Of a stretch of 38,063 nucleotides of DNA, positions 24,163 through 33,051 are shown one piece after another. This DNA comes from Bacillota bacterium. Its GTDB lineage: Bacteria > Bacillota > Clostridia > Lachnospirales > Lachnospiraceae. The stretch's first letter is position 1; each line of letters opens with the position of its first letter. The notes below the pieces were generated by a model. That model had not been told where the DNA came from. It ran no database searches and saw only the letters and a program-made list of their open reading frames with translations. The DNA lies in contig JAEXGM010000024.1 in the NCBI GenBank assembly GCA_023450835.1, positions 1 to 38,063 of the forward strand. Direction: 5' to 3'. The position numbers were made by a program, and so were the translations under genes.

Positions 24163-25956
24163 ATGAAACGATGGATGATATTTATTTTTGTGTTAATAAT
24201 TGCATTAACAATACCCGTTGATGCCTTGGGAGCGCCCAGTCCCGGCATAAGCTATCAGACATATGTAAAAGATAAGGGGTGGCTAACGAGTGTTTCTAAC
24301 GGTGCTTTTTCTGGGTTTAGTGGGAAGAGTGTTGAAGCAATCAGGCTGAAGCTTAACAACTTGCCTAAAAATATGACTGGGTCAATTTTATATCAAGTCA
24401 ACTTAGAATCAACTTGGGGTACATATGTTAAGGATAATACAGTCGCTGGAAGTGCTGTCAAAAAGAAACAGATGGAAGCCATCAGTATTATGGTGACCGG
24501 TGATTTGACGGACAAATGGGATGTATATTATCATGTACAATCAAAGGGATTTGGATGGATGGCTTGGGCAAAGAATGGTCAAAAAGCCGGAACCTATGGA
24601 TATGGTTACCCTATTGAGGGGATCGAGGTTAAGATGGTACAAAAGGGTGGGCTTATGCCCTCCACGAAGAATAAGCCAAAGTCAGAATACACTTATCGCA
24701 ACAAAAAGGATGTGCACGACTATGAAAAAGCAATCGTGTCTCCAACTCTTCCCTATGTGCAGGTCACATCTGTGCCGAAGCAGGGTACCTCTCTTACAAA
24801 GAAGCTGACTGCCCGTAGTATTGAAAACTATCCCTATGGTAATTTGTTTACGTTGAACAGGGGATTGCCATCTAATATCGGCATCCCAAATACTACCTAT
24901 TCTAAATTACCGGAACCCAAGTTACTGACCAATAAAATTACTGCAAGGGGTTTAATTAACGGGAAATTAGAAAGCGGTAAATTTGAATCATATATTGGTT
25001 CACCCTATGCGGAAGATACACTGGAATATAATGGTGTACTATATAACTTCAGGTCTCAGCAAGGGATGCAAGTTGATGATGCTGGTAATATCTATATCAT
25101 ATATGACAATGATACGAATAACTATAATACGGGTTCATTTGTTATTTGCTTCAAAGAGCAATATACTCGTACATTGCAGGATTCAAAAACAAGGGTGAGT
25201 ACATCCGAATTGAAAAGAACCCTGAATGCGAAACTGGCCGCCATATCAGGGATTATTCCTACGATGCACGGAGCTACACTTGCTACGATAGGAGATAGGG
25301 CTTTTGTACTTTGTGCGGACATACCAACAGGATTACAAACACTTCAAGAACTATCAATATCAGGTGAAAAGCTAAAGCTTACAAAGGTGGCGGCAGGAAC
25401 TTATACAGATAACAGCGGAAAAAATGTAGTTAAAGGGAACGAAATGGTAGGAAAGTTTTTTAAGAATCTTACCATGATAGATACAACCACAGGCTATTCC
25501 ATGATTCCTTACTCTAAAAATAGAGGAGCGGGTGGGTGGTATGGATATGCGTTCTATCAATTGAAAGTAGAGGGAGAAATTCTGGTAATTACACAAGTTC
25601 CAGTATTAATACAGGATATGATAGGGGATGGTGACAACAATTATATTCCTGCGCAATCAATTACTTATAACCCGTGGGATCAAAGGATGTATATAACAGG
25701 AGACATGGCATGGATGAGCTTTGATCTTGGCAAGTATATTGAACTTGGCAATAGCATGTTGGGACAGTATCATAAAATCGCCTTCAAAGATGGCGGAGCG
25801 TCAAATGCCAATCCGGTCAAGAGCAGCATAGATATTGATATGAAACAAGGTAAATTGGATAAGCATATTCCCTTTGAATGTGAACAGTTAATGTTCCATG
25901 GAAAATATACTTATTTACTAATAAATGGAATTAATCAGATGCTCATTATGAAATAA
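24163..25956 (+). CDS. Secreted protein with three clostridial hydrophobic-W (ChW) repeats
   Basis: This 597-residue protein has a signal peptide (1-23, probable cleavage ALG-A). Three ChW repeats follow at about 31-64, 77-112 and 122-159; each carries a conserved Trp near a Gly (DKGW, STWG, GFGW) and ends in a pattern like EAIRLKL or EGIEVKM. ChW repeats are thought to bind surface or extracellular partners in clostridia. Residues 165-597 are one large domain rich in Gly, Tyr and Asn, with strand-like repeats (DDAGNIYIIYDNDTNN, GYSMIPYSKNRGAGGWYGYA, WDQRMYITGD), perhaps a beta-propeller. I do not recognise it as an enzyme. AGAGGAG lies about 8 nt before the ATG, and a terminator follows. Confidence 0.8.
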   Translation: MKRWMIFIFVLIIALTIPVDALGAPSPGISYQTYVKDKGWLTSVSNGAFSGFSGKSVEAIRLKLNNLPKNMTGSILYQVNLESTWGTYVKDNTVAGSAVKKKQMEAISIMVTGDLTDKWDVYYHVQSKGFGWMAWAKNGQKAGTYGYGYPIEGIEVKMVQKGGLMPSTKNKPKSEYTYRNKKDVHDYEKAIVSPTLPYVQVTSVPKQGTSLTKKLTARSIENYPYGNLFTLNRGLPSNIGIPNTTYSKLPEPKLLTNKITARGLINGKLESGKFESYIGSPYAEDTLEYNGVLYNFRSQQGMQVDDAGNIYIIYDNDTNNYNTGSFVICFKEQYTRTLQDSKTRVSTSELKRTLNAKLAAISGIIPTMHGATLATIGDRAFVLCADIPTGLQTLQELSISGEKLKLTKVAAGTYTDNSGKNVVKGNEMVGKFFKNLTMIDTTTGYSMIPYSKNRGAGGWYGYAFYQLKVEGEILVITQVPVLIQDMIGDGDNNYIPAQSITYNPWDQRMYITGDMAWMSFDLGKYIELGNSMLGQYHKIAFKDGGASNANPVKSSIDIDMKQGKLDKHIPFECEQLMFHGKYTYLLINGINQMLIMK

Positions 25957-25965
25957 ATCAGTAAA

Positions 25966-25983
25966 ATATGGAAGGTTCCATAT
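25966..25983. repeat. Short inverted repeat after the ChW gene
   Basis: ATATGGA and TCCATAT flank AGGT, 10 nt after the stop. There is no U-tract; it may only be part of the 3' end structure. Confidence 0.3.
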
Positions 25984-26014
25984 TTATTGTTACAGTTTTG
26001 CCATCGCTTGAACA

Positions 26015-26058
26015 AAAAGTCTGGAAAGCCCTACAAGAAGGGCATTCCAGACTTTTTA
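26015..26058 (+). terminator. Terminator of the ChW gene
   Basis: An 18-bp stem with one mismatch (26015-26032 with 26039-26056) and a 6-nt loop is followed by T residues. Confidence 0.85.
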
Positions 26059-26118
26059 TATTCTTAGAAAGTGCGTCCTTTCTCTAATTTTTGTGTCTCC
26101 ATTGGATAAAGCCAAAGC

Positions 26119-26138
26119 TATCTTTTTTAAAAAAGATA
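26119..26138. promoter_or_regulatory. 20-bp perfect palindrome upstream of the HAD gene
   Basis: TATCTTTTTT is followed directly by its complement AAAAAAGATA. It lies just before a possible -10 (TAGAAT, 26142-26147) of the HAD gene, so it may be an operator. Such A/T palindromes can also arise by chance. Confidence 0.35.
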
Positions 26139-26164
26139 TGATAGAATAACACCGAGGTGAAATT

Positions 26165-26929
26165 ATGTTTATTTTAGCAAGTGATTTTGACGGTACCTTA
26201 ACACAGCATGGTACTGTATCGGATAAGGACAAGGATGCTATTGCAGCCTGGCGAAAAGCTGGTAATCTTTTTGGAGTAAATACAGGCCGTGGCTATTGTG
26301 GCATTAAAGCGGAACTGGAACACCATCAGATAGCTTATGATTTTCTTCTATGTAATAATGGTGGTTTGATTTATGAAAATGAGGCTGCGCCGATTGAACA
26401 GAAGACTGCAGACGGTGGGGTGCTCCCTTCACTGGTTTCATTGATTTTGAAATCAGGAGGTTTTCATGCAGCAATCGGTCGAGTAGAGAGTGATAGGGAA
26501 GCCGGTTATTGGATCAGTGAAAATATGGATCGTAAGCCAGGCCCTGAATTCACTCGTATTGTAATGGATGATTTGAATAAAATTACTTATTTTACGCAGT
26601 TAAGTACTCAGTATGAGAATGAGGCGCAGGCAAATAAATGTACGCAGCAAATCAACGAACTATTTTGTGACAATGTAACAGCCTTTCAGAATGGCGTTTG
26701 TATTGATATAGTTCCGGTAGGAGTTAATAAGGCTGCTGGATTGCTTCGATATATGCATTTAAAGCAAGTTTCGAAAGAGAAGGTGTTGGCTATTGGGGAT
26801 AATTTTAATGATCTGGACATGATTCTGGAATTCAATGGATTCAGTGTTAACTCTGGAAAACCCGAAGTCATTTCCAAGGCGAGAAAATCCTTTGACAGCA
26901 TCGCCGGACTTATCGGTGAATATATATAA
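26165..26929 (+). CDS. HAD family phosphatase (Cof-like)
   Basis: This 254-residue cytosolic hydrolase has motif I DFDGTL (7-12, nucleophile Asp7, acid/base Asp9), GVNTGRG near motif II, and motif IV AIGDNFNDLDMI near 217-228. The motif KAAGLLRYMHLKQVSKEKVL before it holds the motif III Lys. These mark the Cof/YbiV type sugar-phosphate phosphatases with a mobile cap. The substrate is unknown. GAGGTG lies before the ATG, and a terminator follows, so the gene is monocistronic. Confidence 0.9.
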   Translation: MFILASDFDGTLTQHGTVSDKDKDAIAAWRKAGNLFGVNTGRGYCGIKAELEHHQIAYDFLLCNNGGLIYENEAAPIEQKTADGGVLPSLVSLILKSGGFHAAIGRVESDREAGYWISENMDRKPGPEFTRIVMDDLNKITYFTQLSTQYENEAQANKCTQQINELFCDNVTAFQNGVCIDIVPVGVNKAAGLLRYMHLKQVSKEKVLAIGDNFNDLDMILEFNGFSVNSGKPEVISKARKSFDSIAGLIGEYI

Positions 26930-26941
26930 ATGTATTATATG

Positions 26942-26976
26942 AGCGCTTCTCCTAACAGGAAGAGCGCTTTTTTTTT
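26942..26976 (+). terminator. Terminator of the HAD gene
   Basis: AGCGCT pairs with AGCGCT (26942-26947 and 26962-26967), with partial inner pairing, followed by nine T residues. Confidence 0.8.
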
Positions 26977-27093
26977 GACAACAGCAATTTTATCTGCCGC
27001 ATCCATAGGGAAATACTTCAGATTAAATAACTAAATCGTACAGGAATCATACATGGATAATAAGTTACAATATATAACTAGTTAATGCAAAAT

Positions 27094-27131
27094 CTGCAAT
27101 GAAATAATATAATTATTGCAGAAACTGCGAT
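27094..27131. promoter_or_regulatory. Candidate operator of the S24 repressor
   Basis: ATTGCAG-AAA-CTGCGAT (27115-27131) is a near-perfect dyad (6 of 7 pairs). A further half-site CTGCAAT, the exact complement of ATTGCAG, lies at 27094-27100. They sit just upstream of and next to the promoter, as expected for autoregulation by a LexA-like repressor. Confidence 0.5.
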
Positions 27132-27137
27132 TTATTC

Positions 27138-27165
27138 TTGCATATAATAGAAAATATTGTATACT
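27138..27165 (+). promoter_or_regulatory. Promoter of the S24-TerB-BrxD-helicase cassette
   Basis: TTGCAT (27138-27143), a 16-bp spacer and TATACT (27160-27165) lie 20 nt before the start codon. A TATAAT at 27143-27148 is an alternative -10. Both abut the dyad operator. Confidence 0.5.
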
Positions 27166-27184
27166 AATATTGGAGGTGTTCAAC

Positions 27185-27745
27185 ATGAACTTAGGGAAAA
27201 AATTATTGGAAGTTCGAGAGAACGCAAAAATTTCACGTGCACAGATGGTTGAACTCCTGAAAGAAAGAGGGTTTGACATAAAAACATATACGATCAGTAA
27301 ATGGGAAACCGGAGTGTCAAAACCAACCATTGAGGTATTTCTTGCTATTTGTGATATCTGCCGGGTCGTAGACATACGACAGGCTTTTGTTGGTAAAAGG
27401 CTCCTATGTTTATATGATGTACCGGTCTCTGCGGGCCGCGGTAATTATCTTGACGGCGGCTCTTACGAGATGATTGAGGTTGACAATACAGTTCCGGCTT
27501 TAGCTGATTATGCGGTAAGAGTAAGTGGAAATAGTATGATGCCCCGTTTTGTAGATCAGCAAATTATTTTTATCCATGAACAACCTTCTCTGGAGGAAGG
27601 AGAGATTGGAATCTTCTGCCTAAATAATAACACTTATTTGAAGAAGCTTGGGAAGGGACACCTGATCTCATTAAATCCTGAATATGAACCCATTTCAATC
27701 CTAGAGCATGACGAATTTAAAGTATTTGGTAAGGTTGTGGGATAA
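27185..27745 (+). CDS. XRE helix-turn-helix repressor with S24 (LexA-like) peptidase domain
   Basis: This 186-residue protein has an N-terminal XRE DNA-binding domain (about 2-62, KLLEVRENAKISRAQMVELL, YTISKWETGVSKPTIEVFL) and a LexA-like self-cleavage domain (about 77-186). The likely cleavage bond is Ala83-Gly84 (VPVSAGRGN). The catalytic Ser is Ser117 (VSGNSMMPRF), and the Lys lies in TYLKKL near 153. Such repressors are cleaved when RecA is activated, or in some relatives by another signal. An in-frame ATG at 27116 is rejected because GGAGGTG lies just before the ATG at 27185. It is first of four same-strand genes ending at 32966, the next starting 24 nt later, so it probably controls them. 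Confidence 0.9.
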   Translation: MNLGKKLLEVRENAKISRAQMVELLKERGFDIKTYTISKWETGVSKPTIEVFLAICDICRVVDIRQAFVGKRLLCLYDVPVSAGRGNYLDGGSYEMIEVDNTVPALADYAVRVSGNSMMPRFVDQQIIFIHEQPSLEEGEIGIFCLNNNTYLKKLGKGHLISLNPEYEPISILEHDEFKVFGKVVG

Positions 27746-27769
27746 TAAACAGCTTTTTGGGGAGGAACC

Positions 27770-29443
27770 ATGGACGCATTTAATTCGGATAAAAAATATG
27801 AAGCATTTAAAATTCCCGGAAGGCAGCAGGCTCAGGGGGAAACCTCAGAACCTATTTCATTTGAGAAAGGTTCTTATTATGAAATTGAATATGATTCCTG
27901 TCCTATGCCGGGGGTTGGCAAATTTGTTTTAAAGCCTCAGAAAATAGAGGCACCTGAAAAGGACGAAAAGCGGGAGCTTTTTAGTCAAATGAGAGAGATT
28001 GCAAGATCTTCCGGGTCCACATATGATTATACGAAATTTTTTAATCGGCAGGTTCAACAGGATAATGCCAGAAGATTTTATAAACAAGGGATATTTATGA
28101 AAGATTTTACAGATGATTATTCCGGAAATGTACAATTTTCGCAGTACTTTCCTTATTATCAATTGATGGGATACGAGCAGCTTCGGACCTATTTTACCTG
28201 GCGTACCGAGGTCAGAAAAGGGAAAGTCGCAGATATATCCTTATCTTACGTATTCCTTTATATTTATGAGTTATTAGATAACATTGGAGTGAGTGACCCG
28301 CAGGATGGACTTAATCAACTGATGTCTTTCTGGAAAGCTTTCAGTGTTTATAATAAGTCTATCGACAAATATGTACTAAGATGGCTGAAGGATTACCATA
28401 TCTACTACGATTTGGCCCATTCCTTTAAGGAATTTATTCAGACTAATAATCTTACCCGTTATTATCCCAAAATGGATGGCATCGACGACAGTTTCAGTCT
28501 GTTCTGTGCTGTATCAAAATACGATATTAGGAAATCCTCCTTTTTTGCCGGTGATAATGTGAATCTCGTTACGGATTGTTTTAATTTTGTATTAAATAAG
28601 CTTCGGCAGGTATTTGAAGACAATGGAATCCATTTTGAGGAAGTAATATTTCAACCTGCAAAGAAAATGACCGAATGGAAGCCTTTTAAGGATGCATTGT
28701 TTTATCCATGGAGAAAGCAGTCAGACAGGCGCATTGTGCTTTCAGAAAGTGAAATCTATATCTGCAGCAATAATAAATGGGTATTTAGTACAGTCATCAC
28801 ATCCGAAAACGGCCGGCAGCTGATTGGATACCTTATGAAGCAGATGGAAGCAGCTTTAAGAAAGGTTACGAACTATAAGTATAAGCTCACTGCTAATATC
28901 GATACGGTTACCCATGAAGCCGTCACAAAATTAAAAAAAGCAGGCTTATCTCTGGAAAGTATCATTAATAATGCCGTTGCTGAATTCTACAAAGAAATAA
29001 CGAAAACTGTTGTAATCGTGAATCAGACAGCACTGTCCCGTATCAGACAGGAAGCACTGTTTACACAGGAAAAACTAATAGTGCCGGAGGCGGAAGCACA
29101 GCTTGTTTCTGCTGTTCCTGTTCAAAATCCTCAGGCTTTAACCTTTACAGCGAAAGAGGACATGCTTACTGAATCATTGACTGAAACAACTCAGGCTTTC
29201 CTGCCGGACCCTTGGGAAAGTTTGAAAAATGAGTTAACAGAGATTGAAGTCAATGCTTTGTCGGTGGTGTTGCACAGTGATACGGAATTAAAGAAATACG
29301 CTGATGAATGCGGTATTATGCTTGAGGTGCTGGTTGATGGAATTAATGAAAAGGCGATGGATTGCATGGGAGATAATCTTTTGGATGAGGAATTCGCTAT
29401 TTATGATGACTATAAAGAACAAGTAAAGGAATTAATAGGATGA
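27770..29443 (+). CDS. TerB_N/TerB_C domain protein
   Basis: This 557-residue protein lacks membrane segments. An N-terminal basic/acidic stretch (1-75) is followed by a TerB_N-like domain (about 80-290), with the strong family pattern FPYYQLMGYEQLRTYFTWRT and SLSYVFLYIYELLDNIGV. A linker with mixed strands (about 330-470) precedes a TerB_C-like domain (about 480-555; DPWESLKNELTEIEVNALSV, LVDGINEKAMDCMGDNLLDE). These domains were described in Ter-dependent and DNA-processing gene clusters beside ATPases and helicases. GGAGG lies 4 nt before the ATG. Its ATGA overlap with the next gene shows tight coupling. It probably acts as adaptor or sensor for the ATPase and helicase. Confidence 0.88.
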   Translation: MDAFNSDKKYEAFKIPGRQQAQGETSEPISFEKGSYYEIEYDSCPMPGVGKFVLKPQKIEAPEKDEKRELFSQMREIARSSGSTYDYTKFFNRQVQQDNARRFYKQGIFMKDFTDDYSGNVQFSQYFPYYQLMGYEQLRTYFTWRTEVRKGKVADISLSYVFLYIYELLDNIGVSDPQDGLNQLMSFWKAFSVYNKSIDKYVLRWLKDYHIYYDLAHSFKEFIQTNNLTRYYPKMDGIDDSFSLFCAVSKYDIRKSSFFAGDNVNLVTDCFNFVLNKLRQVFEDNGIHFEEVIFQPAKKMTEWKPFKDALFYPWRKQSDRRIVLSESEIYICSNNKWVFSTVITSENGRQLIGYLMKQMEAALRKVTNYKYKLTANIDTVTHEAVTKLKKAGLSLESIINNAVAEFYKEITKTVVIVNQTALSRIRQEALFTQEKLIVPEAEAQLVSAVPVQNPQALTFTAKEDMLTESLTETTQAFLPDPWESLKNELTEIEVNALSVVLHSDTELKKYADECGIMLEVLVDGINEKAMDCMGDNLLDEEFAIYDDYKEQVKELIG

Positions 29444-30762
29444 ATATGGCAAGTCAAGTACCGAACAGAATAGCTAACATATTAATCAATGCTTTAAAAG
29501 GCGGAGTTGTACCGAGAGTAGGTCTTGAATATATCACGGTAGGCCGAACCCAGGAGATTGACGCCATACTACATGATATCCAGATGATAGAGGAAGGCAG
29601 TGCGTCTTTTCGTTTCATTGTTGGTAAGTACGGCAGCGGGAAGAGCTTTTTGCTCCAAACAATTAGAAATTACGCTACGGCGAAAGGCTTTGTGGTGGTG
29701 GATGCCGATCTTTCTCCTGAACGCCGGTTTGCCGGTACCAAAGGGCAGGGACTGGCTACTTATAAGGAATTGATCCAGAATCTTTCTACCAAATCAAAGC
29801 CTGACGGTGGTGCTCTTCCGTTAATCCTTGAAAAATGGATATCAGGTATCCAAGCAGCTATCAAGGCTCAGTCGGGGGTGAGTGAAGTTGAATTTGATGA
29901 ACTGGTGGAAAGGCAGATCTATTCCGTTGCAAGTTCCCTGGAAGGGATGGTCAATGGATTTGAATTCGCCAAGGCGGTGGTCACTTACTGGAAGGCTTAC
30001 AAGCAGGACGATGTAGCGATGAAATCAAATGTGCTGAAATGGTTTAGGGGAGAATATCCATCCAGGAAAGAAGCAAAGGACGAGCTTGGAATTAACTTCA
30101 TTGTCAATGATGAGACGTGGTATGATTTCTTGAAGATATTCGCCGTATTCCTAGTTGGAGCGGGTTATAAGGGAATGATTGTCGTGATAGACGAATTGGT
30201 CAATATCTTCAAAATACCGAATTCCATCACCAGAGCTAACAACTATGAAAAAATCCTTACCATGTATAATGATGTATTACAGGGAAAAGCAAAGCACATT
30301 GGGTTTCTTATGGGGGGAACACCTCAATGTATTGAGGACAAGTATAAAGGGGTATTCAGTTATGAAGCATTACGTTCACGCTTGGCGGAGGGACACTTTG
30401 CCACTGCTGATATAAAGGACCTTTCAGCGCCTATTATCCGACTGCAGATGCTGTCCCAGGAAGAAATGTATATTCTCGTTGAGAAACTCTTAAGTATTCA
30501 TGCGCAGCTCTATCATTACACAGCTGGTTTGTCCCATGATGACTTGGTATATTTCTTAACGGTAGAATATAATCGTGTCGGTGCTCAGACACATATCACC
30601 CCTCGTGAAATTATCCGGGATTTCATTGAATTGATCAACATACTGTACCAGAATCCGCAGAAGACAGTTTCAGAGATTTTAGGTGATAATAGCTTTGAAA
30701 TGGCCAAAGGCGGAGTATCAGATGAGATCATACACAGTGAATTCCAGGAATTTGAGGTATAA
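29440..30762 (+). CDS. BrxD-like ATP-binding protein (DUF2791 family)
   Basis: This 440-residue P-loop ATPase has Walker A GKYGSGKS (62-69) after a VGRTQEIDAILHDIQ lead-in, and Walker B MIVVIDE (246-252, Asp251/Glu252). The remainder contains LRSRLAEGHF and THITPREIIRDFIELINIL, typical of the DUF2791 family that includes BrxD of type 2 BREX. In those systems BrxD is an AAA-like ATPase paired with an Lhr-like helicase. Its start overlaps the TerB gene stop by 4 nt (ATGA), and the helicase follows after 5 nt. It likely works as a complex with its neighbours. No BREX methylase (PglX) or PglZ gene lies nearby. Confidence 0.9.
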   Translation: MNMASQVPNRIANILINALKGGVVPRVGLEYITVGRTQEIDAILHDIQMIEEGSASFRFIVGKYGSGKSFLLQTIRNYATAKGFVVVDADLSPERRFAGTKGQGLATYKELIQNLSTKSKPDGGALPLILEKWISGIQAAIKAQSGVSEVEFDELVERQIYSVASSLEGMVNGFEFAKAVVTYWKAYKQDDVAMKSNVLKWFRGEYPSRKEAKDELGINFIVNDETWYDFLKIFAVFLVGAGYKGMIVVIDELVNIFKIPNSITRANNYEKILTMYNDVLQGKAKHIGFLMGGTPQCIEDKYKGVFSYEALRSRLAEGHFATADIKDLSAPIIRLQMLSQEEMYILVEKLLSIHAQLYHYTAGLSHDDLVYFLTVEYNRVGAQTHITPREIIRDFIELINILYQNPQKTVSEILGDNSFEMAKGGVSDEIIHSEFQEFEV

Positions 30763-30767
30763 AGATT

Positions 30768-32966
30768 ATGGATGTTTTTAATAGGCTCGCACCTTTTATT
30801 CAGGACTTTATTTATGAAAATAAGTGGGAGGAATTACGAGGTAATCAGGTTGCTGCCTGTGAGGTTATCTTCGACACGGACGATAATTTGCTCTTATCAT
30901 CCGGGACTGCTTCAGGTAAGACAGAAGCAGCCTTTCTGCCGGTGCTTACTGAAATTAATAACAAGCCGTCAAGTTCGGTGGGAATCCTGTATATATCACC
31001 GCTCAAGGCTTTGATCAATGATCAGTTTAAGCGTCTGGAACAGATGCTTCTGGATTCCAATCTTCCTGTCACAAAATGGCATGGCGATGCTTCCCAGACC
31101 CAAAAGAATAAGCTTATTAAAAATCCGGAAGGGCTGCTGCAAATCACTCCTGAATCCTTGGAAAGTCTCATTACCAATAAGCGTAGTGCCTGCCTGTCTC
31201 TGTTCTCTGACTTGCGGTTTGTTATTATTGATGAGGTTCACTACTTCATGCGGGATGTCAGAGGGCTGCAATTGCTTTGTGTTCTTGAGCGTCTGAAACA
31301 ATTGACAGGTGTTAATCCGCGCAGGATTGGCTTATCTGCAACTTTAGGCGATATTTTGCTGGCGGTAAATTGGTTGAATACCGGAACCGGACGAAACTGC
31401 GCTGCTCCCATTGTGGAAGAAGGAAAAAAGCGCGTAAGGCTTCATATTGAGCGCTTCGTAAATTACGCCGAAGAACGGGACCTTATCACGAGAGACGGCA
31501 GTGGAAATGTAGTAGATGTCAACTCAGGAGATATAGGTGACCGTGAACATTACGAATACCTTTTCAGGCAAACACTGGATAAAAAGACTATTATCTTCAC
31601 CAATAGCAGGGAAGAGACAGAGTTTATTATTGCACATATACGGGAGATAGCATTACAAAATAAAGCACCGGATGTTTATCGGGTCCACCACGGTAATGTT
31701 TCGGCATTGCTGCGGGAAAATACCGAGGATGAAATGAAATCTGCGGATGAGAAGATTGTGACGGGAGCTACCGTTACACTGGAGTTAGGCATCGACATTG
31801 GTTCTCTTGACCAGGCCGTTCAAGTCGGAGCACCCCTTAATGTCTCAAGTTTTGCTCAACGTTTAGGCCGATGCGGCAGACGCGGACAGGTCCCTCAACT
31901 GTTATTTACTTTTGTAGAAAGCATTAGGATAAATTCCGCAGATATTCTCGGACCGATCAATTGGGAATTTATACGGACTATCAGCATTATACAGCTTTAT
32001 TTGAAGGATCATTGGATGGAACCCATCCCTCCTCAAAATCATGCCTATAATCTTTTGTATCACCAGACAATGAGCTGTTTAAAAAGCAACGGTGAGATGT
32101 CACCGGCAGGACTGGCACAGTCGATTCTAACCTTAGGCTGTTTTAAAAATATTCCGCAAGAGGATTATAAATGGCTTCTTTCTCACATGATTAACATAGA
32201 TCAGCTGCAGCGTACGGAGCATGGCGGATTGATTATCGGAAGGGAAGGAGAAAAAATCGTTAACAGCCATAAATTTCTGACAGTATTTATGGCGCCGGAG
32301 TATCTGCTGGTAAAAGATGAAAACCGCACTATCGGTACTGTTGATAAAGTCTATCCGGTTGGTACCCGTTTTGCATTGGCAGGTATAGCATGGGAGACAG
32401 TGGATGTAAATGAAAAATCCAAAGTTATCTTTGTAAAAAAGGTTCCCGGGGTATCGGTTGTGGACTGGAATGTAGACTTTAATGCCGAGCTTCATACAGT
32501 TCTTGTCCGCAAAGTGCGCAGTGTTTTAAAAGAGAACGAACCATATCCGTATTTAAGTGACCGTTGCAGGGATAGATTAGCCGAAATACAATATATTGCC
32601 CGAAACAGCGGAATACTGGATAATCTCGTTACCCCCCTGTCAGATAGAAAATATGCTATCTTTCCCTGGGTGGGAACAAGACAATTAATAACCTTGAATT
32701 ATGCTTTACGGCATCGAAAAATCAAGAGTAAACTTCCTTGGATTACTTGTGTTTATCTAGAAGTGATTTTTGATGGGTCAAAGGAGGAGCTGGAAAGTAT
32801 CATCTATGATATTGTTCATAGCGACCTTAACCTATATGACCTGCCATTACCCGACAAGGTACAAATTGACGGCAAGTACAATGAGTTTATTCCACTTGAC
32901 CTGCTTCGAAAGCAATTCATTGAGGATTATCTTGACTTTGAAGGACTTAAGAATGGATTATCATAA
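30768..32966 (+). CDS. Lhr-like DEAD/DEAH helicase (BrxHI-like)
   Basis: This 732-residue superfamily 2 helicase has motif I SGTASGKT (45-52), motif Ia YISPLKALINDQ, motif II DEVH (155-158), motif III SAT (190-192), motif V TVTLELGIDIG (336-345) and motif VI QRLGRCGRRG (364-373). The sequence then continues with about 350 residues resembling the Lhr core extension (WETVDVNEKSKVIFVKKVPG), without the long Lhr C-terminus. BrxHI of BREX has this size and form. It should unwind or translocate on DNA or RNA using ATP. GAGGT lies 9 nt before the ATG, and it is the last gene of the cassette, ended by a perfect terminator. Confidence 0.92.
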   Translation: MDVFNRLAPFIQDFIYENKWEELRGNQVAACEVIFDTDDNLLLSSGTASGKTEAAFLPVLTEINNKPSSSVGILYISPLKALINDQFKRLEQMLLDSNLPVTKWHGDASQTQKNKLIKNPEGLLQITPESLESLITNKRSACLSLFSDLRFVIIDEVHYFMRDVRGLQLLCVLERLKQLTGVNPRRIGLSATLGDILLAVNWLNTGTGRNCAAPIVEEGKKRVRLHIERFVNYAEERDLITRDGSGNVVDVNSGDIGDREHYEYLFRQTLDKKTIIFTNSREETEFIIAHIREIALQNKAPDVYRVHHGNVSALLRENTEDEMKSADEKIVTGATVTLELGIDIGSLDQAVQVGAPLNVSSFAQRLGRCGRRGQVPQLLFTFVESIRINSADILGPINWEFIRTISIIQLYLKDHWMEPIPPQNHAYNLLYHQTMSCLKSNGEMSPAGLAQSILTLGCFKNIPQEDYKWLLSHMINIDQLQRTEHGGLIIGREGEKIVNSHKFLTVFMAPEYLLVKDENRTIGTVDKVYPVGTRFALAGIAWETVDVNEKSKVIFVKKVPGVSVVDWNVDFNAELHTVLVRKVRSVLKENEPYPYLSDRCRDRLAEIQYIARNSGILDNLVTPLSDRKYAIFPWVGTRQLITLNYALRHRKIKSKLPWITCVYLEVIFDGSKEELESIIYDIVHSDLNLYDLPLPDKVQIDGKYNEFIPLDLLRKQFIEDYLDFEGLKNGLS

Positions 32967-32970
32967 TAAT

Positions 32971-33012
32971 AAAAATCGCTGACCCTAATATATGAGGGTC
33001 AGCGATTTTTAT
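32971..33012. terminator. Bidirectional intrinsic terminator
   Basis: A perfect 16-bp stem (32971-32986 with 32995-33010) and an 8-nt loop carry T residues on both strands. It ends the cassette (+) and may also end the aldo/keto reductase transcript (-). Confidence 0.88.
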
Positions 33013-33051
33013 GAAAACATGGGGATGAGGGGATATGTGCAGAGCCTGGGA

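Noticed and set aside
27770..32966. Full BREX system
   Set aside because: Only BrxD- and BrxHI-like proteins are present; no PglX, PglZ, BrxA, BrxB or BrxC gene is in the window.
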